Positions 9,813 through 19,721 of a stretch of DNA of 26,264 bases are shown here, one piece after another. The DNA is from Gnetum montanum (lineage: Eukaryota > Streptophyta > Gnetopsida > Gnetales > Gnetaceae). Both the position numbers and the translations under genes were made by a program. The notes beneath the pieces are model-generated. The model saw nothing but the letters and a program-made list of their open reading frames with translations. It had not been told where the DNA came from and did no database searches. Numbering within the stretch: position 1 is the stretch's first letter; each line of letters starts with the position of its first letter. The DNA is taken from assembly GCA_015680685.1 (NCBI GenBank), contig MNCI01037655.1:161219-187482 (forward strand), given 5' to 3'.

Positions 9813-10823
9813 TTTGTTTAATTTGACAAGAATGCATTGCATTCAACCCCTTTAGTGCCTATGGACATTTTTAGGTGTGGTTACACAAGGGCATCATCAG
9901 CTAGAGCCTGCTTTGGGGAGGACCCACTTATATAACTTTTGTGATTTATACTTATTTAACACAACCACATCATTCTTAACCTTCCAAGTGCTTAATTGTT
10001 ACACTTTGTTGTTTCCCTTCTCATATTATTTGATTTGTTCCACAACAGTAATTTCACATCTTTTTCTTTCTCATTCTAGTGCTTTTTCATGTCATCGACT
10101 CCACCTTATCACACTACTGGTGCCTCAAACTAATATTCCACCTACCCAACCTCAAACCTTCTGAAAAATCATAGAGCTTCAATTTCCATGATGAATTGCC
10201 CCATTTAATGATTATTTTTGGACCTTGATGTCGCTTACCTAATGTCGGGTCACATATGATCTATATATATGATCCCCTTGATACTTAGAATTCATTTTCA
10301 TCATTTGCCACTAGGGGAGTTGTTCAAATTTTATATTGTGACTTAGAGCTCTATGCATTCATCTTCCACTTACAATATCTAGCTCTTTACTGCTATGATT
10401 TCCATACCATTTGAACCTACCTGAACTTGGAGTGTTCAAGGTAGTCATGTGGTGCAGCACCATGCTTGTGTGTGAAACTTTTGTCAAATTGCTGAAATTT
10501 GCTATTGCCCAAAGGGTATTATAAGGGTAAGAGTGTTAGAAACTTTAAGCATTATCATGAAAAATTAGTTGTATTAATGCTGGAAACCTAAATTCTTCCA
10601 CCTAAGGAACCATAACCGTCATTATAAGCCACACATAAGGAAAAAGGAACCAATTGCGAAGGGTCATAAAAGGAGATAGATACTTTTTGGGATTTTTCTT
10701 GAAAATTTTTCTAACTCTACAATCATATGAACTAGAAACTTAATGAACTAAGGTTACAAGTAAGGTATAAATTGATGATAACAAATATAACTTTAGTAAC
10801 ATTTGATCTTTGCTTGATTGTAA

Positions 10824-13535
10824 ATGGCCCCAAAATGAGCTCGCAAATAGCTACTAAGAATCCATGAGGTGGCCATGGCCAATAAGGAAAATACATAGAA
10901 CATGTGGAGCAGGAGGCTTAATCCTTTAGCATTCATCAAGACGCTCTTGCTACTGGGCAATTAGCTTAAGAGAAGGCTATAGAACCACAAGCTCCCAAAC
11001 AAGGACAATGTCTCATGTTGCCTCCTAAGTACCTTTTTATCATCCTAGAAAATTTGATGTTGACCTTGGTGATCATGAAAATGAATTTTGGCCTATTCAT
11101 GGAGTTTTCTTTGGAAGCGATTCAGACACAACTCAAGGTGTCTCCCTTGTGGGCCATTCTATTTGACTGTGGTGAGTGGTACCTGGGTGAAACTCATCAA
11201 TTCTAGCACAATAAAGATGAGGGCACCACTATCAATATTTGTGAAGTCAATCTCTCTTATTTAGTCAAAGCTATTGTTGTGGCTCTCAATCTACTGAATG
11301 AAGGGGCTAAGGTAGTTCATCTGTCAACCAGATCTGAGACTGTAGCTAAGATGGGCATATGGCAAGAAAGATAAAACATATAATGGAATGACTCTAGAAG
11401 AGAGAACATATTTCAAGATTGGGAATTACCACCTATTTCCCACAAAATGGCTCAATCAAATTTTCACATATGCAGCTAGAGGAAGTTCTATTCTAATGGT
11501 AAATTTGCAGCTAATCTTCCTTAGTTTTATTTCACTAAAATCTAATAGTGATTTGAAGAAAAGAAGGTAGGGAAACCAACACTCCCATTTCCTTACCTAA
11601 TCAGAAGGCTATGCAAGTGTGCTAGGATCTTGGTATATCCCAATGATATCCCTAGGAAGGCTTAGAACACCTCCTTCGTTGAACTCCTAAAATCTACAAG
11701 ACTAAGGAATGATCTTGGTGAAGAATAAGAAGTAGAGAAGGAGGTAGAGTCATAAGAAGAAACATAATGTGAGCCCAAGCAGCATCCACGGACACAAGCT
11801 CCACCATCGCCACCACTGCAAGACTATAGATCCTCGATGAGCTATTTGTAGAAAATTGCTAAAGTAGTCAGTTGGGATAGCAAGGATGATTCTAACCTCT
11901 TTAGAGTGATGGATGATGTTGTATGATCCATAGTTTCTACTGATCCAACATGGGGGGGAGATCTCACTCTAATCAGGAGGAGAAGAATCCTAATGGTCAT
12001 GAACAATCTCTGGAAACATCACATCCTTCCAAGTAACACTTGAAATGGGAGAAGGTGCCATAGTTGTTGTACTATAACATGAGGATGTGGTAGGCATAGC
12101 AAAAGTAATCATAGGCCATACCAAAGAATCATTTAATGTTCTTGTTGTGCTCCCAATAGATCTATTAGGAACCGGAGATGTGCAAATGATGGCTAGGTCT
12201 TCAATGACTCCTACGGTGCATGAGGATGTGCTTGATTGACTATTGCATATAGGGTAAGTAATGACTACCTTGTTTGACATCCCTAGTGATGTCATTATTG
12301 CAGAGTCAAACCTCATCACTACAAAAGGAAAGTTGGTCATGATGGAAGTTAGGGCAAAGCATGCAAAAGTAGAAGTGCAAAGACTACAAGAAGAGTTGGC
12401 TACCTTGAGAGCTGAATGATGGGATCCTACCTATTTTGTTGTGCTTAATCAACTTGAGAAATTTAGGATGGAGCAAATCACTAAGCTAACGAAGGAGAAT
12501 GCAATTGCTAAACAAGAAAAAAAGAAGGTAGTCTAGAATGCCTCTGATGTAGATGTGCAATCCCATGTGTACAAAAAGGCATTGACCATCGTATAGAAAG
12601 AAAATAAGCAGCTCACCACAGAGAATTCAAGGTTGACCACAGTAGAGAAGCAAAACAATATTTTAGAAGAAAGTGTCCACCAGTTGAGAGAGCAACTAGT
12701 TAGGATCAACTAGTATATTAGTAGATTGGCTAGGGAGAATAGAACCCTCTTAATGAAGGAGGTTCATGCTATCTATCAAAAGTCAGCAATTGAAATTAGT
12801 GCATGGCAAAATGAGGCCAAAAAGCATGAGAAATTGAAGAAGCACTTCCACAACCAAGTAGGCATCTATAAAAAAATAAATAAAAGAGAGATCCAGATGG
12901 CCAAAGCCCACATCAGCTCCTTATCAGCATAAAATCTTGAGTAGCAACCCATTTTGGATAGATATGCCTTGGTCCATCAAGCGGAAGTTAAAAATAAAGA
13001 CCTATAGATAGAAAATCTAAAAGAATACATGGCATTGGCTAAACTCAAATATGCAAATCTTACCATGTTAATAGTAGGTCATCCTCGAAATGAGCTAGAA
13101 AAGTAGGTGGCAATCACCTATGCCTTATATGAGAAAGAGTTTGCAAATCGAAAGGACTCTTTGTAGAAGTTACATGTGACAAACTTAGAATTAGAGGTGG
13201 TTAAAGCTAGCTATTAAGGACAAAAGGACATAGCCTCAAACCTAGCTAGAAGGTTAGCTGATTATCATGAACTCAAAGACAAAGTTAGGGCCTTTAAGGA
13301 AGAACAATGGTAGTTCGTGGTGTGGTATGTAAAGGCAAATTAGAGGTTCCCACAACTACCATGTCCTTGGGATGTACCAGCACTAGCACACATCAACTCA
13401 AAAGGCTAGATAGTACACAACCCAAGGATAGAAGAGGAGAAGTTGTAGGCATTTCTAAACCATTACAAATTTTAAAGGACTGGTGACAAAGGAAAGCAAT
13501 AGATGAAGGAGCCACCACCTCTAGACATCACATGA
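10824..13535 (+). pseudogene. ORF2 of element 3: unrecognised coiled-coil protein, broken
   Basis: A decayed reading frame runs from ATG 10824 (MAPK) to TGA 13533-13535, about 900 codons. It sits downstream of gag and before the polypurine tract, where Athila elements have their env-like ORF. Its parts are a short basic N-terminus; a globular region (about 11010-11700) with motifs such as ATVAKMGIWQE-like text near 11340 and LPFPYLIRRLCK near 11590; a proline-rich linker (QAPPSPPLQ near 11805); a long heptad-rich coiled coil (about 12350-13310); and a C-terminal FPQLPCPWDVP near 13345 that element 4 shares. I see no signal peptide or clear membrane segment, so a true envelope protein is unlikely. 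LPFPYLIRRLCK faintly recalls the plant 'putative transposon protein' domain that often accompanies such elements; this is not secure. Many stops are TAG where CAG (Gln) fits. There are also frame changes. Confidence 0.6.
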
Positions 13536-13729
13536 GCTTTCCAATTTTTGTTTTGTTTTGTAATAATGTGTCCCATTTTTGTATTACATCACTATGGCAT
13601 GTAAGAGTCAATTGTTTTGTTTGATCATTTAAGCTAGTTAATAATCCCATACCTTCCCAATATTTTATAAAGAACTTGTCCCTCATTTTGTTTAACCTGA
13701 GGATGAGTTTCTATTCAGTCATGGGGGTA
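13536..13729 (+). other. 3' untranslated region and polypurine tract of element 3
   Basis: After the ORF2 stop there is a T-rich stretch without genes. The tract GTCATGGGGGTA at 13718-13729 directly precedes LTR E and matches the tract of element 1. Upstream, GATGAGTTTCTATTCAGTC is shared with element 1 (GATGAGTTTTCATTCAGTC). Confidence 0.78.
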
Positions 13730-14612
13730 TGATGAGTCATCATCTTATCAAGCCTTGACATTGGATACCTAATGTTGGATATCCAATGTTGGAGCCAAGA
13801 AGCAACGTTGGATATCTGATGTCACCTCATTTGGGTTAGCCTATAAATACAACACTTGAATGCTCAGATGAGGGGGAGACAGTAATAGGCAATAGGGAAG
13901 ATAGTTTTAGTTTTTAGTTTTTGATAGTTTTTCTTAGAGTTTTGTTATTTCTAGTGCATGCTCATAGTATGATGTTTGTAATTGTACGACACCTTTGTTG
14001 AAGTGTGACATACTTGGACATGTAACATGATTGGAAATAAAGATTGAGATTACTTTCATCATTGCAAAATTTACTTAGATTATTATTACTTTTAATTGTT
14101 AATTATTTACTATTTTCTTTAGTTAAATGTTTTCATTTATTATTATTTACTATTTTTTTCATTAAGTGGAACGTGTATGCCTTAATCACGAGTGTTTAAG
14201 TGTAAGTACTTGGTAATCTAGTAGTGTATCATTTGGCACACCCAGCGACATATGCTTGACAATCCTAGAAGTAGTCTCATGAAGTCCAAGATGTATACAG
14301 ATGATTAAGGGTAGATGCTCATTGCACATAGGCTAGTTAGATTTCACTTTTCACTTTTCATTAGCTTAATCAATTTACCTCATTATCATCATTCGGAGTA
14401 GTAGAGTAGAATTAGACAGCATCATATGCCTCACTTTGAACTAAACCATACATGATAAAGCCACCACTAGTCCAAGTGGGAAGACAATGAACTACAATCA
14501 GAGCGTAGTGATCTAGATGCCACAACTAGTCTCATCCATGGAATTCGACTAGATCATGCGTGAACACTTGTGATTCCTATGGTTGGGCATAGGGGTACCT
14601 CACCACTCATAA
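13730..14612 (+). repeat. LTR E: 3' LTR of element 3
   Basis: This 883-bp LTR begins TGATGAGTCATC and ends CTCATAA, one change from CTCATCA. TATAAATA lies at 13842-13849 and AATAAA at 14036-14041. U3 has TTGGATACCTAATG at 13761, TTGGATATCCAATG at 13775 and TTGGATATCTGATG near 13809. It pairs with LTR C but has an extra 14-bp unit. Confidence 0.9.
13761..13849 (+). promoter_or_regulatory. U3 promoter of LTR E: 14-bp TTGGATATCCAATG repeats and TATA box
   Basis: Two adjoining 14-bp units (13761 and 13775) and a third near 13809 precede the TATA box at 13842. The second unit contains the 12-bp palindrome TTGGATATCCAA. The GATATC core is the same as in the other LTR subfamily. Confidence 0.55.
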
Positions 14613-16780
14613 AAAATTAATGATGATACATTCATGATGGAAAAACTCCACCAAACCCATGAATCTCATTCATAGACATTTATAATCTATCTAAAGAAAC
14701 CTGTCAAAATACAATTGCATTTAGCCCTTGTAGAAACACCTAAGAGAGATGCAAAAGACTCAAAACATAGGAAAAGCTCAAGGCCTAAACCTTTTGTAGA
14801 ACCACAAGAGAATAAATCATAGAGTTACAAAAGGAGAACTAGCTAGCACCATTCTCCAAATACTTTCTCTTCCTCCTCACAATTATTAGTAGAATCCAAC
14901 AAGAGGAAACAAAGACCCAAAGACTATGATAGGGAAAGATGTAAGGATCATGAGAGACATGAATATTGAAGAAGAAGATGATTATGAACAATAAAGAGAT
15001 AGAATCAGGCATGAAGAAAGGGAATGATACTATGAGCATTGAAGGGGTCATAATTACAAATGAGCCTACAGACCCAATAATCATGAAGAACCCATACTGG
15101 CCATTTACAGTATGATTAAAATTAGAGAAGCAACATACATCCCTACCAAGCACCTAAAGGATAGTTGCATTAAGCAACTATATTTGAATAATATTTCTAA
15201 ATTTAAAGGTGAATATAATGCAGATCCACAACACTATCTTCAAGAATTCCATGATGCCCATGCCCTTCAGAATATTGAGAGTGATTAGCAGAAGTTAAAG
15301 TTATTTTCCAAGACTCTCATTAAGGAAGTAGAAAGTTGGTATTGGTCCTTTGAACCAAAATTTATCCAAAGATGAAGTACCATGCTAGAGCTCTTCAATG
15401 ATAAGTATCAAACCTATTCAAGAGTGTCCAATTTAAGGAAACAAATCCAAGGATGGAAGCAAGGGACACATGAATCCTATGATGCAGCAATGGACATATA
15501 TTATTCTTTATTGCATAGATGCCTAGGCCATGAATTTTCACAAAGGGAACAACTAAGGCATATTATTGATGGGTTAAGGAAAAAAACTAGAGAAACCATT
15601 GGGGCATATGCCCAAGGTAGATTATTAGAAATGATAGCCCATTGAATTCAAAGATTGATGGACCAAGAGGCCAAAGAAGAAGGCGAATTGAAGAGAAGGG
15701 AATCAGCTAAGGAATATAATCGAGATCTTGTAATAAAGAAAAGAGATGTTAGAATGTGTAATAGAAAAGAAGATGAAAATTTAGAGGATTTCATTCAAAA
15801 GAAGACTCTACCCATTCAAAAATCAATTAATGACATTGCAACAAAGGTAGAGAAAATGTGGGACTTAGTAGATGAGAAATTCACTACTGCACTTAAGATA
15901 GTGAAAGAGAAGGCTGAACAAGCACTAAACAAGAACAAATAAAAGAAGAAAAAAAGAGATAACAAATTAGAGAATTACAAACATAAAAAATTTTTTTTTG
16001 CAGTTGAGAAATTTACAAACTCTAGTTCAGAAGATGATGAAGGATGCAAAGTGTACCAATATGAACATCCTAAGGGTGTTGCCTTGTCATGGACCACTTG
16101 CAAGAGTATGGGGCATATGCACTTAATTTGAGATTTGTCAAGAAGGAGATGGCAAAACAATTACCTTACCCACAAGGTAATCTCAAACAAACCTTTCAAC
16201 CAACATACTATCCAAGTGGAGCCTATCCTTAGCCACAAGAATAATAAGATTAGTAGTGGCAACAACCACAAGCATGGGGAATGCCACTGCCAAGGTAGCA
16301 ATATCCATAGAGGTAATCAGATCCTTATGGATATTATGTTCAATGTCCAATATCTCCAAAAATTTCTTTAGTTCATACTTCCTCTTACTATTATTCACTA
16401 AAGTATTATAGGTCTAGTACTCTAAGAATAGGTCCAAATCCTTACACACATCACCCAACAACTAGTTCATCAATCCAATCTCCTAACTCTCTACCACTAG
16501 TGCTGCCACTTATTATGCAAGTAGAACTACCATCACAATCTCAATAGAAAAGTGCTACAAGGGTAGTGAATATATATAGAGAGGATCATACCAGTAAAAC
16601 TAAAGGAAAATCTAGAAAATGTCATTTCTTAGGAACAAGTCTAGAAAAATTTGGTAGATCAAGGACTTCATCTAGTCATGCTCCTTCTATGATAGATCCT
16701 CCTATAAACACTATGCTTCCACAACAACCAAATAAAAAGATTACAACTATCATGATAACTAATACAATCTCAAACTGAAT
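14613..16780 (+). pseudogene. gag: gag of element 2, main part (broken)
   Basis: The frame resumes after element 3. The capsid region (about 15200-15645) aligns with the gag of elements 3 and 4 (YLQEFHDAHALQNIES; SNLRKQIQGWKQGTHESYDA; LGHEFSQREQLRHIIDGL). A charged helical part follows (15655-15942; EDENLEDFIQKKTLPIQKS), probably coiled. The zinc-knuckle place near 16050 reads GCKVYQYEHPKG, with two of three cysteines lost. The C-terminal part is rich in Asn, Gln, His and Ser. Stops occur near 15286, 15373, 15643 and 15940. Unlike the gag of elements 3 and 4, this one is followed by a protease-like domain rather than by the FSHGGHPPF-type end. Confidence 0.72.
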
Positions 16781-16781
16781 A

Positions 16782-17180
16782 AAAGTAGGAAATCTTCCTG
16801 AGATAAGAATAGATCTAGGAAATCCTCTAATTTATTTACAAATTGTTGGAAGTTCACCATGAAAGGCTCTACTTGACTCCAGTTTTGGAGTTAAATTGAT
16901 ATCTCAAGAAACATATAAGGCATGGAATCTACCACCATTAAAGAAGTGTAACATAATATTAGAGCTTGCAAATTAATCAATCACTATTTCTTTGGGACAA
17001 ATAGAAGATATGGTGATCACCATCAATGGGTAGTCCCATCTAGTAAACTTTCTTGTAATGAACATGAAGAATGATAATAGGGACTTTTCTATCATTATGA
17101 GGAGAGCATGGCTTAGCACAATAGATGCTAAGCTAGGAATGAGAGATTTGTCCTTGAAAATTTCCAAGGAAGATGAATAA
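16782..17180 (+). pseudogene. Retropepsin-like aspartic protease domain of element 2 (broken)
   Basis: The domain is in a different frame from gag. It has the expected order: a beta-rich lead (PLIYLQIVG), the active-site region ALLDSSFGVKLIS with the catalytic Asp codon at 16875-16877, LELAN and SITISLGQIEDMVI in the middle, and the late motif IIMRRAWLSTIDAKLG, which matches the ILGRPFLATAGAKI type of Gypsy proteases. The usual Asp-Ser/Thr-Gly is Asp-Ser-Ser here, so the Gly is lost. In-frame stops lie at about 16860, 16974 and 17028, and the frame ends at TAA 17178-17180. The role, cleavage of the polyprotein during particle maturation, is known for the family. No reverse transcriptase follows. 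Confidence 0.7.
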
Positions 17181-17740
17181 GGAGCCATACATATGCAATG
17201 AATTTCATGCATTACTAATGATAAAGAATGATGCAGTTATGAACTGAAACTTTAAATTATTAAGACAATCCTTACACTAGCCCACAACAAATGTGAAAAA
17301 TAAGTGTGTGTACAAGAAGAGGCAATGACCACTAAGCCAAAAGATACCTAGTGGTTAAGAGATAAGAGCATAAAATTGCCCAAAATATGCATGGAAACAC
17401 TCAATTCACTTATTAACTCATACTCCAAGAAAATGAATGAAACTGAGAACTTACAAAAGGATATCCTAAATCATGATCATACATCAACAACTAGTAAACA
17501 TGGAGACTTGATACTTGAATTTAAGAATAAACAAGAAGACATGGTTGGATTTTCTAAAGTGAAAAGACTATATAGTCCGACATAATATATATCTCCAAAA
17601 GATTATAATTTGATTATTATCAATGTCACATGGAATAATAAACGAAAATCTAAATCACTAAGGATGATAAATAAGAAACCTAGAGTGTGATCCAAGGGAG
17701 CTAGGGTCCATTTTCAAAACACTCACCCAAGAATTTAGTT
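17181..17740 (+). pseudogene. Tail of the coding region of element 2, unrecognised
   Basis: The tail includes an open stretch of 69 residues at 17376-17585 (MPKICMETLNSLINSYSKKM), charged and probably helical. It reads on with stops to ATGGGGG at 17741, the place where gag ends in elements 3 and 4. I see no reverse transcriptase, RNase H or integrase motif. It may be the scar of a large pol deletion or a fixed feature of this subfamily. Confidence 0.4.
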
Positions 17741-18800
17741 ATGGGGGAGATGTCCTATCTTGACTTAGGAGTTAATAAGTGCTTTTCAAATTTTTTATTT
17801 ATAATTTTGTTATACTTTTACCTTTCTTACCAATTTCTCACATTCTTTCAAATCTTTTTCATTCTTATCATTTCTCTATGATTTTTTATCATTTTTTTGT
17901 ACATATTTTTGTTGACTTTCTAATAAAGTGAAAAGGAATAAAGCAATATGTAGTCCTAATAATGTGAAAACTACCATATGTTATCAAATCATGAAAGAAC
18001 TAATTCTATATATAGTGAGACCACATCATCCATCCACTCATTTCCAATAGTAAGAAATTCTCACCATAGTTATAATGATATTCATTTTACAATAAAACTA
18101 AAATAAACTTGTGATCATTATGCCTAGATAGAAAGGTAAAGAACTAAGTGGGAATGAAAAGGGTGTGACATCAAGGGGATCTTTGGATACACTAAAACTA
18201 CTACTATAAGTTTTATTCTATTGTTAAGACTGTATTATTTTCTTGAGTTCTAATGAAAAATGGAAGTATGAGTACAATAAGTGTTGCCTTACTATGTCAC
18301 TAGAAAGACATGTTACCCATGCCTGAAGGTGGTCATCTGATAAGGTTGATATAGTATAAATATAATAAATGCATAGAATAAAATTTCTAGGGGTTCCATT
18401 GGAAAGACATGTTACGCATGCTTGAAGATAGACAACTTTTCAAAAATCTCAAAAATAAAGTGTGCTATTAATAAACTACTTCCTTGAACTACATTGCCAA
18501 GTGTTAATGCTTCTTATAGCAGTGGTAGCCTTGCAGTTGTTAGTTAAGTTGTATGAACTTGGTTTGGATCTTGGACAGAAAAGCTAATGATCACTTTAAC
18601 CATACATTAAATGTAAGAATTCATTATACCTATAGTAAGACATCCCATGTTCCAAATTCTATAATACTTTCTAATCTTGTTTCATCTCACTAGTATATCT
18701 AATTATAATTCAATGGTTTTGAATAATATAGTATTATTTTTCCATTCTGGCAATACTAACAGTTGTGTTTTGCAAGATAAGTATGTTTTACATTAAACTC
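17741..18800 (+). other. Untranslated region of element 2
   Basis: There is no gene. It begins ATGGGGGAGATG, followed by a T-rich stretch (about 17790-17910), GGGTGTGACATCAAGGGGA at 18161, two copies of the small hairpin block (18302 and 18401), and text that matches element 3 at about 9560-9840 until it stops at 18800, where element 4 inserted. The last five bases, AACTC, should be the left copy of the target duplication of element 4. Confidence 0.65.
18302..18430 (+). repeat. Duplicated hairpin block in element 2
   Basis: GAAAGACATGTTACCCATGC (18303) and GAAAGACATGTTACGCATGC (18402) are offset by 99 bp. Elements 3, 4 and 5 have one copy each. Confidence 0.75.
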
Positions 18801-19720
18801 TGATGAGTCATGGTTTGTTAGGCCCAGTTATCAGACCCCAATTATCAAAGCCCTAATACAAGATACATGGTCTATTAGGCCCAGTTATTGGAGCCTAGTT
18901 ATCGGGGCTGCAATATTGCAGCTGCGATATTGCATACGCGATATCGTGTACGCGATATCGCAGTTCTGGTGTGAGCCTATAAATAAAAAGAGGCACACTT
19001 GGTTTTGGGCATTAGTTCTTAGAGTTAAGTTTTTATTTTAGTTTTTGTTTTTCCTCTCAACCCTTCTCTCCCAGCGTATGCCCACAGTGTGGTGATTGTA
19101 ATTGTACGACATCCTTATTCGAGTGTGACGTACTTGGACATGCACATGACTGGCAATAAAGATCGAGATTACTTCATCATTGCAGAATCCACTTAGCTTA
19201 ATTATTTAATTAATTAAATGTTATTTTTATTGTTATTCATTTCTTTGTTAGCTAATATCTCTCTACCCTTATATCCTAGTAACGTGGAATGAGTACAACT
19301 TGATTACGAGCATTTAAGTGTGACTACTTGGTAACCGAGTAGCGTACCTAGGGTCTGTGCTTGGTAATCCCAGTGGTAGTCGTGCACGAGGTCCAAGATG
19401 TGTATGGATGATTAAGGAACGGATGCTCATCACACTTAGGCTAGCTTATATTCTCTCTCACCCTCTCTCTCTTAGCTTAGTTAATATTATTTTCCATTAT
19501 CTCTAGGAGTAGCATTAGTATAGAAACACATCATACATCTCACCTTGGACTAAATCATACATGACAAAGCTAATACTAGTCTAGGTGGGAAGATAATGAA
19601 TTGCAACCTAAGGGGAACTATTTAGAGACCACAACTAGTTCTTCTACAGAGTTCGACTGGATCATGCTTGAAACGCTCGTATTCATATGGTTGAGTGTAG
19701 GGGTACCTCGTCACTCATCA
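18801..19720 (+). repeat. LTR F: 5' LTR of element 4
   Basis: This 920-bp LTR begins TGATGAGTCATGG and ends CTCATCA, followed by a nearly intact PBS. U3 has a direct repeat of TTAGGCCCAGTTA (18818 and 18875) and three 14-bp phased units with a GATAT core (18923, 18937, 18951). TATAAATA lies at 18978-18985 and AATAAA at 19155-19160. Its good ends and PBS suggest a younger insertion than elements 2 and 3. Confidence 0.9.
18911..18985 (+). promoter_or_regulatory. U3 promoter of LTR F: 14-bp phased GCGATATCG array and TATA box
   Basis: TGCGATATTG (18923), CGCGATATCG (18937) and CGCGATATCG (18951) lie exactly 14 bp apart; a related CAATATTGCAG precedes them at 18911. TATAAATA follows at 18978. 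The units are palindromic and CpG-rich, unlike the AT-rich surroundings. Confidence 0.6.
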
Positions 19721-19721
19721 T

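Larger units (their letters stand above)
8803..10823 (+). other. Untranslated region between gag and ORF2 of element 3
   Basis: The region holds no credible gene. It starts with a T-rich stretch (about 8815-8940) that also follows gag or pol in elements 2, 4 and 5. Conserved blocks follow: GGGTGTGACATCAAGAGGA at 9175, a small hairpin block with GAAAGACATG at 9331, an A-rich run at about 9388-9400, and TTTGGGGAGGACCCACTT at about 9911. Their order is the same in element 4. Their conservation without an open frame suggests an RNA-level role such as packaging, splicing or translation of ORF2; this is inference. Confidence 0.6.
4459..14612 (+). mobile_element. Element 3: complete non-autonomous Athila-like element, about 10.15 kb
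   Basis: The two LTRs (4459-5349 and 13730-14612) face the same way. Between them lie a tRNA-Asp PBS, gag, a 2-kb untranslated region, ORF2 and a polypurine tract. Flanking bases GAAAT (4454-4458) and AAAAT (14613-14617) fit a 5-bp target duplication with one change. By hand count, about 36 of some 218 aligned LTR positions differ, mostly transitions, so the insertion is old. No protease, reverse transcriptase, RNase H or integrase was found, so it would depend on proteins from a relative. A solo LTR with its own target duplication (5502-6320) is nested in it; without that insert the element would be about 9.3 kb. Confidence 0.87.
2973..18800 (+). mobile_element. Element 2: gag-protease LTR retrotransposon, twice interrupted
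   Basis: The element comprises the 5' LTR (2973-3894), PBS, gag start (4044-4458), the rest of gag (14613-16780), a protease-like domain (16782-17180), a tail to about 17740 and an untranslated region to 18800. Element 3 is inserted between 4458 and 14613; the gag text reads on across it, with flanking GAAAT (4454-4458) and AAAAT (14613-14617). Element 4 is inserted at 18800. The 3' LTR is not in the window and should lie beyond element 4. No reverse transcriptase, RNase H or integrase is present, and the about 560 bp after the protease leaves no room for them. It is the oldest layer of the nest. Confidence 0.75.

Noticed and set aside
11990-12340. Minus-strand open frame of 116 residues
   Set aside because: It is antisense to ORF2 of element 3, whose sense frame has coherent similarity and layout, so this is a shadow.
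10824-13535. ORF2 as a true envelope gene
   Set aside because: No signal peptide, transmembrane anchor or cysteine-rich ectodomain is visible; a long coiled coil and proline-rich linker do not make an envelope protein.
18911-18963. Short phased repeats considered as a CRISPR-like or satellite array
   Set aside because: Units are 14 bp, only three or four, inside an LTR promoter, with no spacers; the genome is a plant's.
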